From Dawidia cretensis (GTDB taxonomy: Bacteria; Bacteroidota; Bacteroidia; Cytophagales; Cyclobacteriaceae), in contig NZ_JAHESE010000001.1 in NCBI RefSeq assembly GCF_018598175.1, positions 682,001 to 746,000 on the forward strand: DNA of 64,000 nucleotides, in the 5' to 3' direction. The translations under genes and the position numbers were made by a program. Within the stretch, counting starts at the first letter, position 1. Every line of letters starts with the position of its first letter. Shown piece by piece: positions 50,655 through 58,117 of this stretch. The notes beneath the pieces were generated by a model. The model was not told the origin of the DNA. It saw only the letters and a program-made list of their open reading frames with translations, and did no database searches.

Positions 50655-51101
50655 TTATCGATTTGACGCAATCGCCTGGTCGAGACTATAGGGGTACGTA
50701 GGCAGGGCGCTCAGGAGAAATGAGGCGGCGGCGCCAGTCCACACCGAGTAGTCTAGCGGTGCTTTCATGCCGAAGCTAATGGTCATTGCCAGGGCAAACA
50801 ACAGTAATACTATACCCGAGGCCAAGGATGCGAGGCGTATTTTATAGCCAATGAGCAATAATGCGGGTAATATTACTTCCAGCGTAGTGGCCACGATGGC
50901 CAGTACGTTGCCCAGGAGTGGCGGCACAAAACTGTTAACCGAATTGGAATATGCGATAAAGTTCTGCCAGTTGCCCCAACTCACGCCCGGAGTACCCGGT
51001 GCCCCCCACAGACCAAACCGATCGGCTACAGCCGACAGATAGGATGCGGACAGCGCCAGGCGCAGAAATGCCTGTGAAAGGGTTGTTGTGGTTGTTTTCA
51101 T
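50655..51101 (-). CDS. DoxX-family membrane protein
   Basis: A 148-residue membrane protein with four helices (about 5-25, 55-80, 85-108, 115-138), of the DoxX/DoxD type: FLRLALSASYLSAVADRFGL and a SFGMKAPLDYSVWTGAA segment. Partners and substrate are not known. Convergent with the sigma gene. Confidence 0.85.
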   Translation of the reverse strand: MKTTTTTLSQAFLRLALSASYLSAVADRFGLWGAPGTPGVSWGNWQNFIAYSNSVNSFVPPLLGNVLAIVATTLEVILPALLLIGYKIRLASLASGIVLLLFALAMTISFGMKAPLDYSVWTGAAASFLLSALPTYPYSLDQAIASNR

Positions 51102-51274
51102 ATCGTGAAGGATGCCCCCAAAGATCTGGTATCGCCAAAGCTTCCTTCTTAAACTGGTTTAAGAAATGCGACATGCACAATGATCAGGATTTTTGCCTGT
51201 GTACCATTTCGGGAAAAATGACAGGGAAATGGGAAATATGAGCCGGTATTTTTACTGCTCAACCTTAAACCTTT

Positions 51275-52279
51275 ATGTCTAAAAAAGTTATTCTTATTTC
51301 GTTCGCCTTTTCCCTGGTTGGATTGGTAGCGGAGTTTCTCATGTTCGTTCCTGTTCAAGAGGCCGTGTTCCCCCTGCTCGCTGAAATACAGCACCTGTTG
51401 AGCATTGTGCAAATTCGAACCCACGGTTTCCTGGAGTATGCACGGGTATGGCAGGGGCCGCGCATTGGCTTTCCGGATGTGATTTGTTATCTGATGCTTT
51501 TTGCAGGTGCAATTCTGTACCGTACGTCAAAGAGGCGTGAGACCCGGTTGATACGTTTTGTGCTATCGATTGTTATGATGAGCAACGTATTGACGATCCT
51601 TTTCTCTATTCTCATGCCATCCGCTTTTCGCAGCCAATTTCAAGTCGATCTCTCGTTGATGGGATGGATTTTGTACGGTATTACGCTGGCAAAGAATGCA
51701 GCACTGGCATATTTCTCGTATCGGGTGTTGCAGGTGCTGCGTGCTGAAAAGGTGCTGGTTACGGTACAGTCAGGTCTACCCGAAGAACCGATTCTTATGT
51801 TGCAGGAGGCCTCGGGGCCACAACGATTTACAAATGCTTTAATCGATCTGATCGTATGTGTATTGATCTTTTTGCCGCTGGGCACCCAGCTTGTACCAGA
51901 GTGGCTGTCCAGGATGGAAGAGACCTTTGGCTCCCGGAATGCCGTGGTGATACTGTTGGTGATCGCCCGGACGATCTATTACATTCTCTTTGAAATGACC
52001 CTCGCAGCAACACCGGGTAAGTTTATGACCGAAACCCGCGTGATGGATGTCGATGGAGATCCGGCAATTCCCGGCCTTATTGTAAGGCGAACGCTGTCAC
52101 GGTTTATACCATTTGAACCTTTGTCTTTTTTCTGGAATGGCCTGTGGCATGACAATATTTCGTATACACGCGTGGTAAAGGAGGAGCAGACAGGTGTTGA
52201 CGGTACACGTTATCTCCTCATTTTTCCGGCTATCGTCGCGCTGGGCATTATACTATACAATATGGACGGTATCTTTTAA
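51275..52279 (+). CDS. RDD-family membrane protein
   Basis: A 334-residue membrane protein. The N-terminal 150 residues contain four helices of an unassigned kind (ILISFAFSLVGLVAEFLMFV, VICYLMLFAGAILY). The C-terminal half is an RDD domain: RFTNALIDLIVCVLIFLPLG, then FEMTLAATPGKFMTETRVMD and the tail RRTLSRFIPFEPLSFFWNGL, with WHDNIS. RDD proteins have been linked to sodium transport or salt tolerance in some species. No clear neighbour partner except NhaA, 1 kb away. Confidence 0.85.
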   Translation: MSKKVILISFAFSLVGLVAEFLMFVPVQEAVFPLLAEIQHLLSIVQIRTHGFLEYARVWQGPRIGFPDVICYLMLFAGAILYRTSKRRETRLIRFVLSIVMMSNVLTILFSILMPSAFRSQFQVDLSLMGWILYGITLAKNAALAYFSYRVLQVLRAEKVLVTVQSGLPEEPILMLQEASGPQRFTNALIDLIVCVLIFLPLGTQLVPEWLSRMEETFGSRNAVVILLVIARTIYYILFEMTLAATPGKFMTETRVMDVDGDPAIPGLIVRRTLSRFIPFEPLSFFWNGLWHDNISYTRVVKEEQTGVDGTRYLLIFPAIVALGIILYNMDGIF

Positions 52280-52322
52280 ATCTATCGCGCAGTGGCAGAA
52301 TAAAAATAAGTCGGTTGAAGCG

Positions 52323-52354
52323 AGGCTGTCTATGTAGGCAGCCTTTCTTTTTTG
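52323..52354 (+). terminator. Terminator of the RDD gene
   Basis: AGGCTG (52323-52328) pairs with CAGCCT (52339-52344) and is followed by TTCTTTTTT. Confidence 0.7.
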
Positions 52355-52432
52355 ATCGTTTTTTCGTAATATCGATAGTGGTTGTGTAAGATACGTGTAG
52401 CGGTGATTTTCATTCCGGTTTATCTGCATACT

Positions 52433-52891
52433 ATGGCTGCCGAAGAAGCATTGATTCATATTGCCGAAGGAATTACGCGGGAGAATATCGCCAGTCGAAT
52501 GTCGCTGGCGGTAATCAGCCTGCCGAAAACACTGGTGGAACGAGCCGACCTGGTAATCGTTCTTTCCAACGAGTCCTATGAGCTGTATATGTTGCGCATG
52601 ATGAAACAGGTGTCACGGATGATGGAATATAATTACCTGGAATATTGTGGTATTCCATTGTTGGCCAGTTCATGTGTAAAACCCGACGATATTGTCATCA
52701 AAGTAGCAGGTGAGGGTGAGCGGTGCGAAATAGACCGGTTGCGCACGTTGGGAAATCGTTATGTGATTGTGTCAGAGCCTGTGTTGCGTACAAGTTATTT
52801 GCAAGGCGATACAGACGACCTTTCGTTGTCGGTCATGGTGGGCTTCGTCATGGACGCTATTCTGCTTTCTCTTCTGGTCATTTTCGCGTAG
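52433..52891 (+). CDS. Hypothetical protein with C-terminal membrane helix
   Basis: A 152-residue protein started at 52433 (MAAEEALIHIAEGITREN). Residues 1-120 are soluble and mixed alpha/beta (LVERADLVIVLSNESYELYM, then IVIKVAGEGERCEIDRLRTL). The end is hydrophobic (VMVGFVMDAILLSLLVIFA), a likely membrane anchor. No family recognised. It precedes a small hypothetical and NhaA on the same strand. Confidence 0.6.
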   Translation: MAAEEALIHIAEGITRENIASRMSLAVISLPKTLVERADLVIVLSNESYELYMLRMMKQVSRMMEYNYLEYCGIPLLASSCVKPDDIVIKVAGEGERCEIDRLRTLGNRYVIVSEPVLRTSYLQGDTDDLSLSVMVGFVMDAILLSLLVIFA

Positions 52892-52975
52892 ACTCGTTTC
52901 ATTCCTGGTTTCCGGAGAGGTCGGTTTTAGGAATTGAACGTCAAAGTTTGAATCTTTGACCGAATTTTCATTTTT

Positions 52976-53248
52976 ATGTACTCCAAAAACTGGCTGATAT
53001 TAAAAGACGACGCTAAAAAGACCTTTGAAGTCTGCGGGCAGGACGGTAATACAAATGCCTTCATGAACCGAACGATCGGCATGCAGCGGCTGGGCATGCA
53101 GGTGAGTGGTGTCACACCGCCGGTCAGCAATACAAACTCCAACCGGACCTCCATAAAGGTGCAGGGCTATACGCCGGAAGAAGGATTGGAAGAACGGTTG
53201 ATGGTTCAATACCGTGCACTCATGAAGGGTTCGATCGACGAGGAATAG
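52976..53248 (+). CDS. Small hypothetical protein ahead of nhaA
   Basis: A 90-residue protein: MYSKNWLILKDDAKKTFEVC, then an Asn/Thr/Gly-rich middle (PPVSNTNSNRTSIKVQGYTP) and an acidic C-terminus. It stops directly before the nhaA start with no gap, so the two are cotranslated. Function unknown. Confidence 0.65.
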   Translation: MYSKNWLILKDDAKKTFEVCGQDGNTNAFMNRTIGMQRLGMQVSGVTPPVSNTNSNRTSIKVQGYTPEEGLEERLMVQYRALMKGSIDEE

Positions 53249-54415
53249 ATGGCAATGAAATTGACCGCGCTATTCGACGACTTTTTTCATAGTGAGAAAT
53301 CGTCTGGGTTGGTACTGATGGGGTGTACAGTGGTATCACTGGTGCTGGCCAACTCGGTATGGCAGCATGAATATTTGGCTTTTTGGGATTATCACGTGTT
53401 TGATCACAGTCTTTCGCACTGGGTCAATGACGGATTGATGGCCATCTTTTTTTTGCTTGTCGGACTGGAACTGGAACGGGAGGTCTACATTGGGGAGCTC
53501 TCCACGCTGCGACAGGCGTTACTACCGGTAGTTGCCGCCATGGGCGGTATGCTTGTGCCGGCAGGCCTTCATTTCGCTTTTAACCACGGTACGCCTACAC
53601 AGGCAGGCGCGGGTATTCCGATGGCAACCGATATTGCTTTTGCATTGGCGGTGTTGTCGCTGCTGGGAAACCGTGTGCCGGTATCGTTAAAGATCTTCTT
53701 GACAGCGCTGGCTGTGATTGACGACCTGGGTGCCATATTGGTTATCGCCATTTTTTACACCGGCTCACTGGCCTGGACAAACTTGCTGATCGCGCTCGGC
53801 GTATTTGGTATATTGTTGATCTTGAACAGAGCGAAGGTTCGTAACCTCATACCGTACCTGGTTGGCGGTATCGTAATGTGGTATTTTATGCTGCACTCCG
53901 GTATTCATGCAACCATTGCGGGCGTGTTGCTGGCGTTTGCCATACCGTTTGGAAATGGTGATGAAAAATCTACTTCGTATATTCTACAGCACTTTTTACA
54001 CAAGCCTGTCGCATTTTTCATTCTACCGGTTTTTGCGCTGGCCAATACAGCCGTGACGCTTCCTGCAGACTGGATACACTCATTGGTGGAGGCCAACAGC
54101 CTGGGCATCTTTGTCGGCTTGTTTGTCGGCAAGCCGTTGGGTATTTCGATATTTTCATACGTCTCGTCGTTGGTAAAGCTGACACGCCTTCCGGACGATC
54201 TTTCGATGGGACAGATTATTGGTGCAGGTTTTTTAGGGGGTATTGGATTTACGATGTCGATCTTTATTACGTTGCTGGCATTTGACGAACCACACTTTAT
54301 CAGCGAGTCGAAGATTGTCATTCTTCTTTCGTCTATACTGGCGGGTGGCGTGGGTTTTATACTACTGAATAGGGCCTGCCGCGCGAAGTCATCGGCGGAA
54401 GAATCACTTACGTGA
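53249..54415 (+). CDS. nhaA: NhaA sodium/proton antiporter
   Basis: A 388-residue protein with about 12 membrane helices. The ion-binding motif ALAVIDDLGAILVIAIFYTG contains the two aspartates essential in E. coli NhaA (Asp163/Asp164). Also typical: DGLMAIFFLLVGLELEREVY at the first helices and GIPMATDIAFALAVLSLLG. It exports sodium in exchange for protons, helping pH and salt tolerance. The gene follows a small ORF with no gap and ends 8 bases before a minus-strand tRNA. Confidence 0.96.
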   Translation: MAMKLTALFDDFFHSEKSSGLVLMGCTVVSLVLANSVWQHEYLAFWDYHVFDHSLSHWVNDGLMAIFFLLVGLELEREVYIGELSTLRQALLPVVAAMGGMLVPAGLHFAFNHGTPTQAGAGIPMATDIAFALAVLSLLGNRVPVSLKIFLTALAVIDDLGAILVIAIFYTGSLAWTNLLIALGVFGILLILNRAKVRNLIPYLVGGIVMWYFMLHSGIHATIAGVLLAFAIPFGNGDEKSTSYILQHFLHKPVAFFILPVFALANTAVTLPADWIHSLVEANSLGIFVGLFVGKPLGISIFSYVSSLVKLTRLPDDLSMGQIIGAGFLGGIGFTMSIFITLLAFDEPHFISESKIVILLSSILAGGVGFILLNRACRAKSSAEESLT

Positions 54416-54422
54416 TCAAAAG

Positions 54423-54495
54423 TTGCCCCGGCAAGAATCGAACTTGCACCACAAGGTCCGCATCCTTGTATCCTGATCCATTAGACGACAGGGCA
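54423..54495 (-). tRNA. tRNA-Arg (anticodon GCG)
   Basis: On the minus strand: acceptor TGCCCTG/CGGGGCA (with one T-G pair and discriminator A), D arm with GG and A20, anticodon stem CAAGG/CCTTG with loop ATGCGGA giving anticodon GCG, T arm GCAAG-TTCGATT-CTTGC. GCG reads CGC and CGU arginine codons; A20, C35 and G36 agree with arginine identity. Most bacteria use ACG here. CCA is not encoded. Confidence 0.9.
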
Positions 54496-54610
54496 TTAAA
54501 TCAGTGTGAGAGCGAAAGTGAAGGAAAACAGCGTGAATGTGTTCGCTCTCGCTTTCACGCTCACTCTGTTTTTGCGAGGACGGCCTGACTCCTCCATTAC
54601 CCTATGTATT

Positions 54611-54644
54611 AAAAATAAAAAAGCCTTCCATTAGAGGAGGCTTT
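54611..54644 (-). terminator. Minus-strand terminator
   Basis: On the minus strand AAAGCCTCC pairs with GGAAGGCTTT (one bulge) around TCTAAT, followed by TTTTTTATTTTT. It ends the transcript that comes from the DUF4180 gene. Confidence 0.75.
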
Positions 54645-54664
54645 GTATGATGAATGCAATGCTG

Positions 54665-54772
54665 TTACAATGTCATTGATCCAGTATACACAATAGCATG
54701 GCCTCCCGGTCCGGTAGCAAGGGTCGGCGCGGTTGGCGTACGATATGTATATGGGTTGTTTTCATGATTCAA
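54665..54772 (-). CDS. Possible 35-residue small ORF
   Basis: From TTG 54772 the frame reads NHENNPYTYRTPTAPTLATG and ends IVYTGSMTL. The Thr/Pro/Tyr/Gly pattern looks protein-like and the frame lies between the DUF4180 gene and a terminator, but a non-ATG start is needed. Low confidence. Confidence 0.25.
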   Translation of the reverse strand: MNHENNPYTYRTPTAPTLATGPGGHAIVYTGSMTL

Positions 54773-54817
54773 CTATACGAGGTTGTATTGTTTAGGTTGC
54801 CCGTTGGTGATATTTTT

Positions 54818-55183
54818 TTATTCAGCTGTTTTTTCAATTCTCAATTTTTCCACGGCATCACTTAGCGTCGAAGCAAATACAACGGTATTGCCCCGATTGC
54901 TTTCGCGAATAAAATCGTGGAGGCTTTTGCTGGTATAGCGCGTGAAGTCGCCAACGATTGCCATACGCCGTGAGTAGTTTACAACCTTTTGTAGAATTTC
55001 GCCGGCCAGTCCGCTGCGGAGGTCGAAGAACGAGTCGTGCAGCGTCGCCTGGTGGACGACGATAATGTCGGCTGGTAAGTTCATCATGGCTTCCAGGAAC
55101 TCCTGGGCGGTTTGGATCACCGGGTTGTTGGTCGATATTTCCGCAACAGGCTCGCGATGATCAATGTGCAATACGTGGTTCAT
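54818..55183 (-). CDS. DUF4180 protein
   Basis: A 121-residue protein of the DUF4180 family: IDHREPVAEISTNNPVIQTA, then TLHDSFFDLRSGLAGEILQK and RMAIVGDFTRYTSKSLHDFI with SNRGNTVVFAST. The family has a STAS/NADP-like alpha-beta fold and no known activity. A 240-base structured non-coding region lies directly upstream. Confidence 0.9.
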   Translation of the reverse strand: MNHVLHIDHREPVAEISTNNPVIQTAQEFLEAMMNLPADIIVVHQATLHDSFFDLRSGLAGEILQKVVNYSRRMAIVGDFTRYTSKSLHDFIRESNRGNTVVFASTLSDAVEKLRIEKTAE

Positions 55184-55208
55184 TTGTCTCTATCAAATTT
55201 AATGTATT

Positions 55209-55416
55209 GTGGCGCGGAGGGCTTTAACCTCGATCTTCCACTCCGTGGTGTAAGTGGACGCATTTTTCAGCGACTATGCTATCGCGCCACCGGCATAACC
55301 TAAGCGCTGGATATAATTACCCAGGCATACGGGCTGCCCTCTGTGGAGATTTCTGGTGACGCTCCAGTCCTTCCCGGTTTCAACGGGATGCTTCTACTTA
55401 GTTAGCTTAATCTCCA
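55209..55416. ncRNA. Structured RNA candidate of unknown class
   Basis: Two folded domains. First: GTGGCGCG (55209-55216) pairs CGCGCCAC (55283-55290) and encloses GAGG/CCTC, CCACT/AGTGG and CGC/GCG hairpins, a four-way junction. Second: TGGAGATT (55344-55351) pairs AATCTCCA (55409-55416) around CTGG/CCAG (55353-55367) and CCCG/CGGG (55373-55387) hairpins, a three-way junction. A strong terminator follows on the plus side. Strand is uncertain: plus would end at the terminator; minus would make it the leader of the DUF4180 gene. No tRNA, tmRNA, RNase P or SRP signature fits. Confidence 0.5.
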
Positions 55417-55439
55417 ATAAAAACTCCCACAAGCAAAAA

Positions 55440-55470
55440 AGCCCCGGGAGCAGTGCCCGGGGCTTTATAT
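55440..55470. terminator. Bidirectional GC-rich terminator
   Basis: AGCCCCGGG (55440-55448) and CCCGGGGCT (55456-55464) pair perfectly. A6 precedes and TTTATATATTT follows, so it can serve the structured RNA (plus) and the Rof-like gene (minus). Confidence 0.8.
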
Positions 55471-55492
55471 ATTTATTAAAACCTGATAAGAG

Positions 55493-55594
55493 CTACAATA
55501 AATAATATTTCCCCAAATAGGCACGACAATCCGCAAAGTCGCAGCTGCTGTTAAATCGCAGGTCGATTGCTAAGATGTTGTTACCCGGTTTCAT
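55493..55594 (-). CDS. Possible 33-residue small ORF
   Basis: MKPGNNILAIDLRFNSSCDF then ADCRAYLGKYYLL, with two cysteines. It lies between the Rof-like gene and its terminator and has its own ATG. Protein-like but too short to judge. Confidence 0.3.
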   Translation of the reverse strand: MKPGNNILAIDLRFNSSCDFADCRAYLGKYYLL

Positions 55595-55677
55595 ACTCGT
55601 GTTTACGTTGTTACTTCTGTTGTCTGATGCTTTACGGAAAAGCCGGCGACAGGGTTTTATAATTGTTGCGATTTCTC

Positions 55678-55980
55678 TCACAAAGGCACTCCTGCCGTGC
55701 AAGAAAGACACGCATTGGCAAATGCGTCGTATTCGTCGTATGCTGCGCCCGGCTTGCCAAACAAGGTGATGATGCGGTCGATCCGGACTTGCGCGCCGGT
55801 GTCGAGTGTAATGAACATGCCCTGCCCCGGAATTTCTTCCAGTTTTTCCACGCGGCCAATCTGTTCCTCTACGGTTTGTTCTTCTCCCCAATAAAAAATC
55901 TTTCCATGGGTGCCCTTCGTGATCTGATCTTCAATGACTTCACGGACGTCGTACGATACTGGTGTGTATGAGGTGCTCAT
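55678..55980 (-). CDS. Small Rof/Rho-binding-antiterminator-like protein
   Basis: A 100-residue protein: MSTSYTPVSYDVREVIEDQI, then KIFYWGEEQTVEEQIGRVEK and GMFITLDTGAQVRIDRIITL, ending with GKPG. The layout (YTPVxx at the start, Sm-like strands, IRxDRIxxxxG at the end) is that of Bacteroidota proteins related to the Rho-binding antiterminator Rof. The match is by pattern and weak. Another minus frame over the same DNA is a shadow. Confidence 0.65.
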   Translation of the reverse strand: MSTSYTPVSYDVREVIEDQITKGTHGKIFYWGEEQTVEEQIGRVEKLEEIPGQGMFITLDTGAQVRIDRIITLFGKPGAAYDEYDAFANACLSCTAGVPL

Positions 55981-56046
55981 GGTTGTATTATTCTACACGG
56001 ACAACGGTAAAAGTATTGAAAAAATTCCATAGCAGCCGTATGACCC

Positions 56047-56754
56047 TTAAGCCACCGCCACGCGTTTCAGAATGTATCCAACGGCGCGGATATTTTCAAT
56101 GCGCAGCGCGCTATCGTGGCTGAGATATTTGCGCAGTCTGGAAACAAACACATCCATGCTACGGGCTACAAAAAAGCCGTCGTCTTCCCAGATGGTTTTA
56201 AGAAAGACATCGCGCTCGATGACCTTGTCCGGGTGGCGGAAAAACAGTTGGAGCATGCCACACTCTTTGTAGGTGAGACGTGTCGATACCCCGCCTGCGG
56301 TGAGTAATAAATTGTGAATGTCAAGAATGGAGTCGGCGATCTGTAACACGGAAGCCCTGTCGGTCGAAGTTGTTTGATTGCCGCCGGTGCGCTTCAGGAC
56401 GGCCTCAATGCGGTATTTAAACTCTTCCAGGCTGAAGGGTTTGCTGACGTAGTCGTCAGCGCCAATCTGGAATCCTTTGATGCGGTCTTCGGTCTGGTTT
56501 TTAGCCGACAAAAATACAATGGGTATGCCCTGGTTATATTTACGAATCTCGCGGGCCAGGGCGAAGCCATCTTTCTCCGGCAGCATGACGTCGAGTATGC
56601 AGAGGTCGAACGTGTGGTTGTGAAAGGCGGTCAATCCTTTTTCACCCGTAGTATACAGCTGGACGGCCCAGCCATGAGCGCTGAGCGAGTCTTTGATGAG
56701 GAAACCCAGGCTTTCGTCGTCCTCAACGACCATGATCTGTTTGGCGATGCTCAT
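56047..56754 (-). CDS. OmpR-family response regulator
   Basis: A 235-residue two-domain regulator. Receiver: VVEDDESLGFLIKDSL, phospho-acceptor Asp in FDLCILDVMLPEKDGFALAR, and the SAKN/K105 region (VFLSAKNQTEDRIKG, DDYVSKPF). DNA-binding wHTH: LTYKECGMLQLFFRHPDKVI then SMDVFVSRLRKYLSHD. It overlaps the histidine kinase by four bases and forms a two-component pair with it. Targets not known. Confidence 0.95.
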   Translation of the reverse strand: MSIAKQIMVVEDDESLGFLIKDSLSAHGWAVQLYTTGEKGLTAFHNHTFDLCILDVMLPEKDGFALAREIRKYNQGIPIVFLSAKNQTEDRIKGFQIGADDYVSKPFSLEEFKYRIEAVLKRTGGNQTTSTDRASVLQIADSILDIHNLLLTAGGVSTRLTYKECGMLQLFFRHPDKVIERDVFLKTIWEDDGFFVARSMDVFVSRLRKYLSHDSALRIENIRAVGYILKRVAVA

Positions 56755-57983
56755 ACCGCAGGCAAAATGATTTGTACGGCGGTTCCTTTGTGCAGCTCGC
56801 TCAAGAGGTTGACTTTGCCCCGGTGTGATCGGATAACGCTTTTTACAAAGCTCAATCCCAGGCCAAAGCCCTTCACGTCGTGCACATCGCCTGAGCGCAC
56901 GCGGAAGAATTTTTCAAACACTTTGGTGCGCATGCTTCGGTCTATGCCGATGCCTTCGTCGACAATGTGGATGGCGATGCCTTCCCGGCAGTCGCTGGTG
57001 CGTATGAGAATATTGGGCCGCTGCCGGGAGTATTTCTCGGCGTTGTCGATCAGGTTACTGATGGCCTGGGCCAGGAGCTCGCGGTCAGCGAGAATGGCGG
57101 TGTTACGTTCGGCATGAAGCTCGACGATCAATGATCCGTTGCGCTCCAGCACTTTGAGTTGAAAGGCTTCGACGCACTCGCGAATCAATTGGTGTACGTG
57201 TACTACTTCGAGCGCGGGTCTACGGATGTAGTCGACGGAAGCTCCCAACAATACCTGGTCGATCTTTCGTCGTAAGTTTTCATTTTCTTTTAAGAGGATA
57301 TCGATGTATACGTGCAGGTTATCAGGCTCGGGGATTTTTTTCTTGAGGATCTCGCCGGCGATGCGCACGTTTGTGACAGGAGTTTTAAACTCGTGCGTCA
57401 TGTTGTTGATGAAATCGTTTTTCAGGGCTGCAAATTTTCGTTCGCGTAATAGCGAATAGATCGCATACGCGAAAAATCCCATCATCAGCAACAGGGCGAG
57501 CGTGGAGAAGATCCAGATATCGAGTTGGGCGGCGACGAAGCTGTTCTTTTTTGGAAAGTATACGGCAAAGTTTTTTTCGTCGGCCGACGCTTCCTGGGCT
57601 GTGTCTTCGGGCGCCGATGCGGGCCGGGTTGCGGAGATGTAGTTGCCATACACCAGCGTATCGTCATGGGCATTGTAGACGCCAAGCTCATAGTCGAGGT
57701 TCAGGCTTCGGATGAGGAATTCCTTTTGAAGCTGGTCGTCGAGTAGCTCGCTGTCGAGTTGGCTGCCCGTTACGACGAAGTAAAAGTTGGAGGAGAGTTT
57801 TCGTACCTCGGGGTTGCGGGCTACGGAATCGGCTACCCGTTTCAACGCCACTTGAACGCTGTGGTCGAATTGCTTTTCGGCCACGTTAAAGGCCTTGCGG
57901 AACCAGTATACCTGCAGAATGAGCAGGCATGTCAATACACACGTGCCAAAAAGAATAATGCGACCAAGATGTTTATTATTCAT
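56751..57983 (-). CDS. Sensor histidine kinase
   Basis: A 410-residue kinase with two membrane helices (about 8-28 and 155-175) around a periplasmic sensor of about 120 residues. The H-box is NNMTHEFKTPVTNVRIAGEI; ATP-binding boxes follow: LIDNAEKYSRQRP (N), HIVDEGIGIDRSM (G1) and VKGFGLGLSFVKSV (G2). It should phosphorylate the response regulator that follows with a four-base overlap. The signal is unknown. Confidence 0.95.
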   Translation of the reverse strand: MNNKHLGRIILFGTCVLTCLLILQVYWFRKAFNVAEKQFDHSVQVALKRVADSVARNPEVRKLSSNFYFVVTGSQLDSELLDDQLQKEFLIRSLNLDYELGVYNAHDDTLVYGNYISATRPASAPEDTAQEASADEKNFAVYFPKKNSFVAAQLDIWIFSTLALLLMMGFFAYAIYSLLRERKFAALKNDFINNMTHEFKTPVTNVRIAGEILKKKIPEPDNLHVYIDILLKENENLRRKIDQVLLGASVDYIRRPALEVVHVHQLIRECVEAFQLKVLERNGSLIVELHAERNTAILADRELLAQAISNLIDNAEKYSRQRPNILIRTSDCREGIAIHIVDEGIGIDRSMRTKVFEKFFRVRSGDVHDVKGFGLGLSFVKSVIRSHRGKVNLLSELHKGTAVQIILPAV

Positions 57984-58117
57984 ACGTCAAGATACCCGTT
58001 TATTGTGTCCGTTGTATACCGTCGCTACCCCCTTAACACTCCATTAACACTTCTTTACACTCCTTAACGCGGCGGTCCGTTGTGTTTTGGTAGCCTTACA
58101 GCATAATTCAACGCCCT

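Larger units (their letters stand above)
54496..54817. other. Non-coding region between tRNA-Arg and DUF4180 gene
   Basis: Holds a long weak hairpin (AGAGCGA/TCGCTCT near 54508-54551) upstream of the tRNA, which may include its promoter; a minus-strand terminator (54611-54644); and a possible 35-residue ORF (54665-54772). Confidence 0.45.

Noticed and set aside
55209-55290. A tRNA-like cloverleaf on the minus strand
   Set aside because: Acceptor and T-arm-like stems exist, but the anticodon loop would be 10 nt, the D-loop lacks GG and the T-loop is not TTCRA; not a tRNA.
55575-55769. A 64-residue plus-strand ORF starting MLLPGFILVFTLLLLL
   Set aside because: Looks like a membrane helix at first, but the rest is basic noise antisense to minus-strand genes and no promoter or partner supports it.
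55493-55891. A 132-residue minus-strand ORF overlapping the Rof-like gene
   Set aside because: The overlapped part is Arg/Thr/Ser noise in another frame of the Rof-like gene; only the last 33 residues with their own ATG are kept as a low-confidence small ORF.
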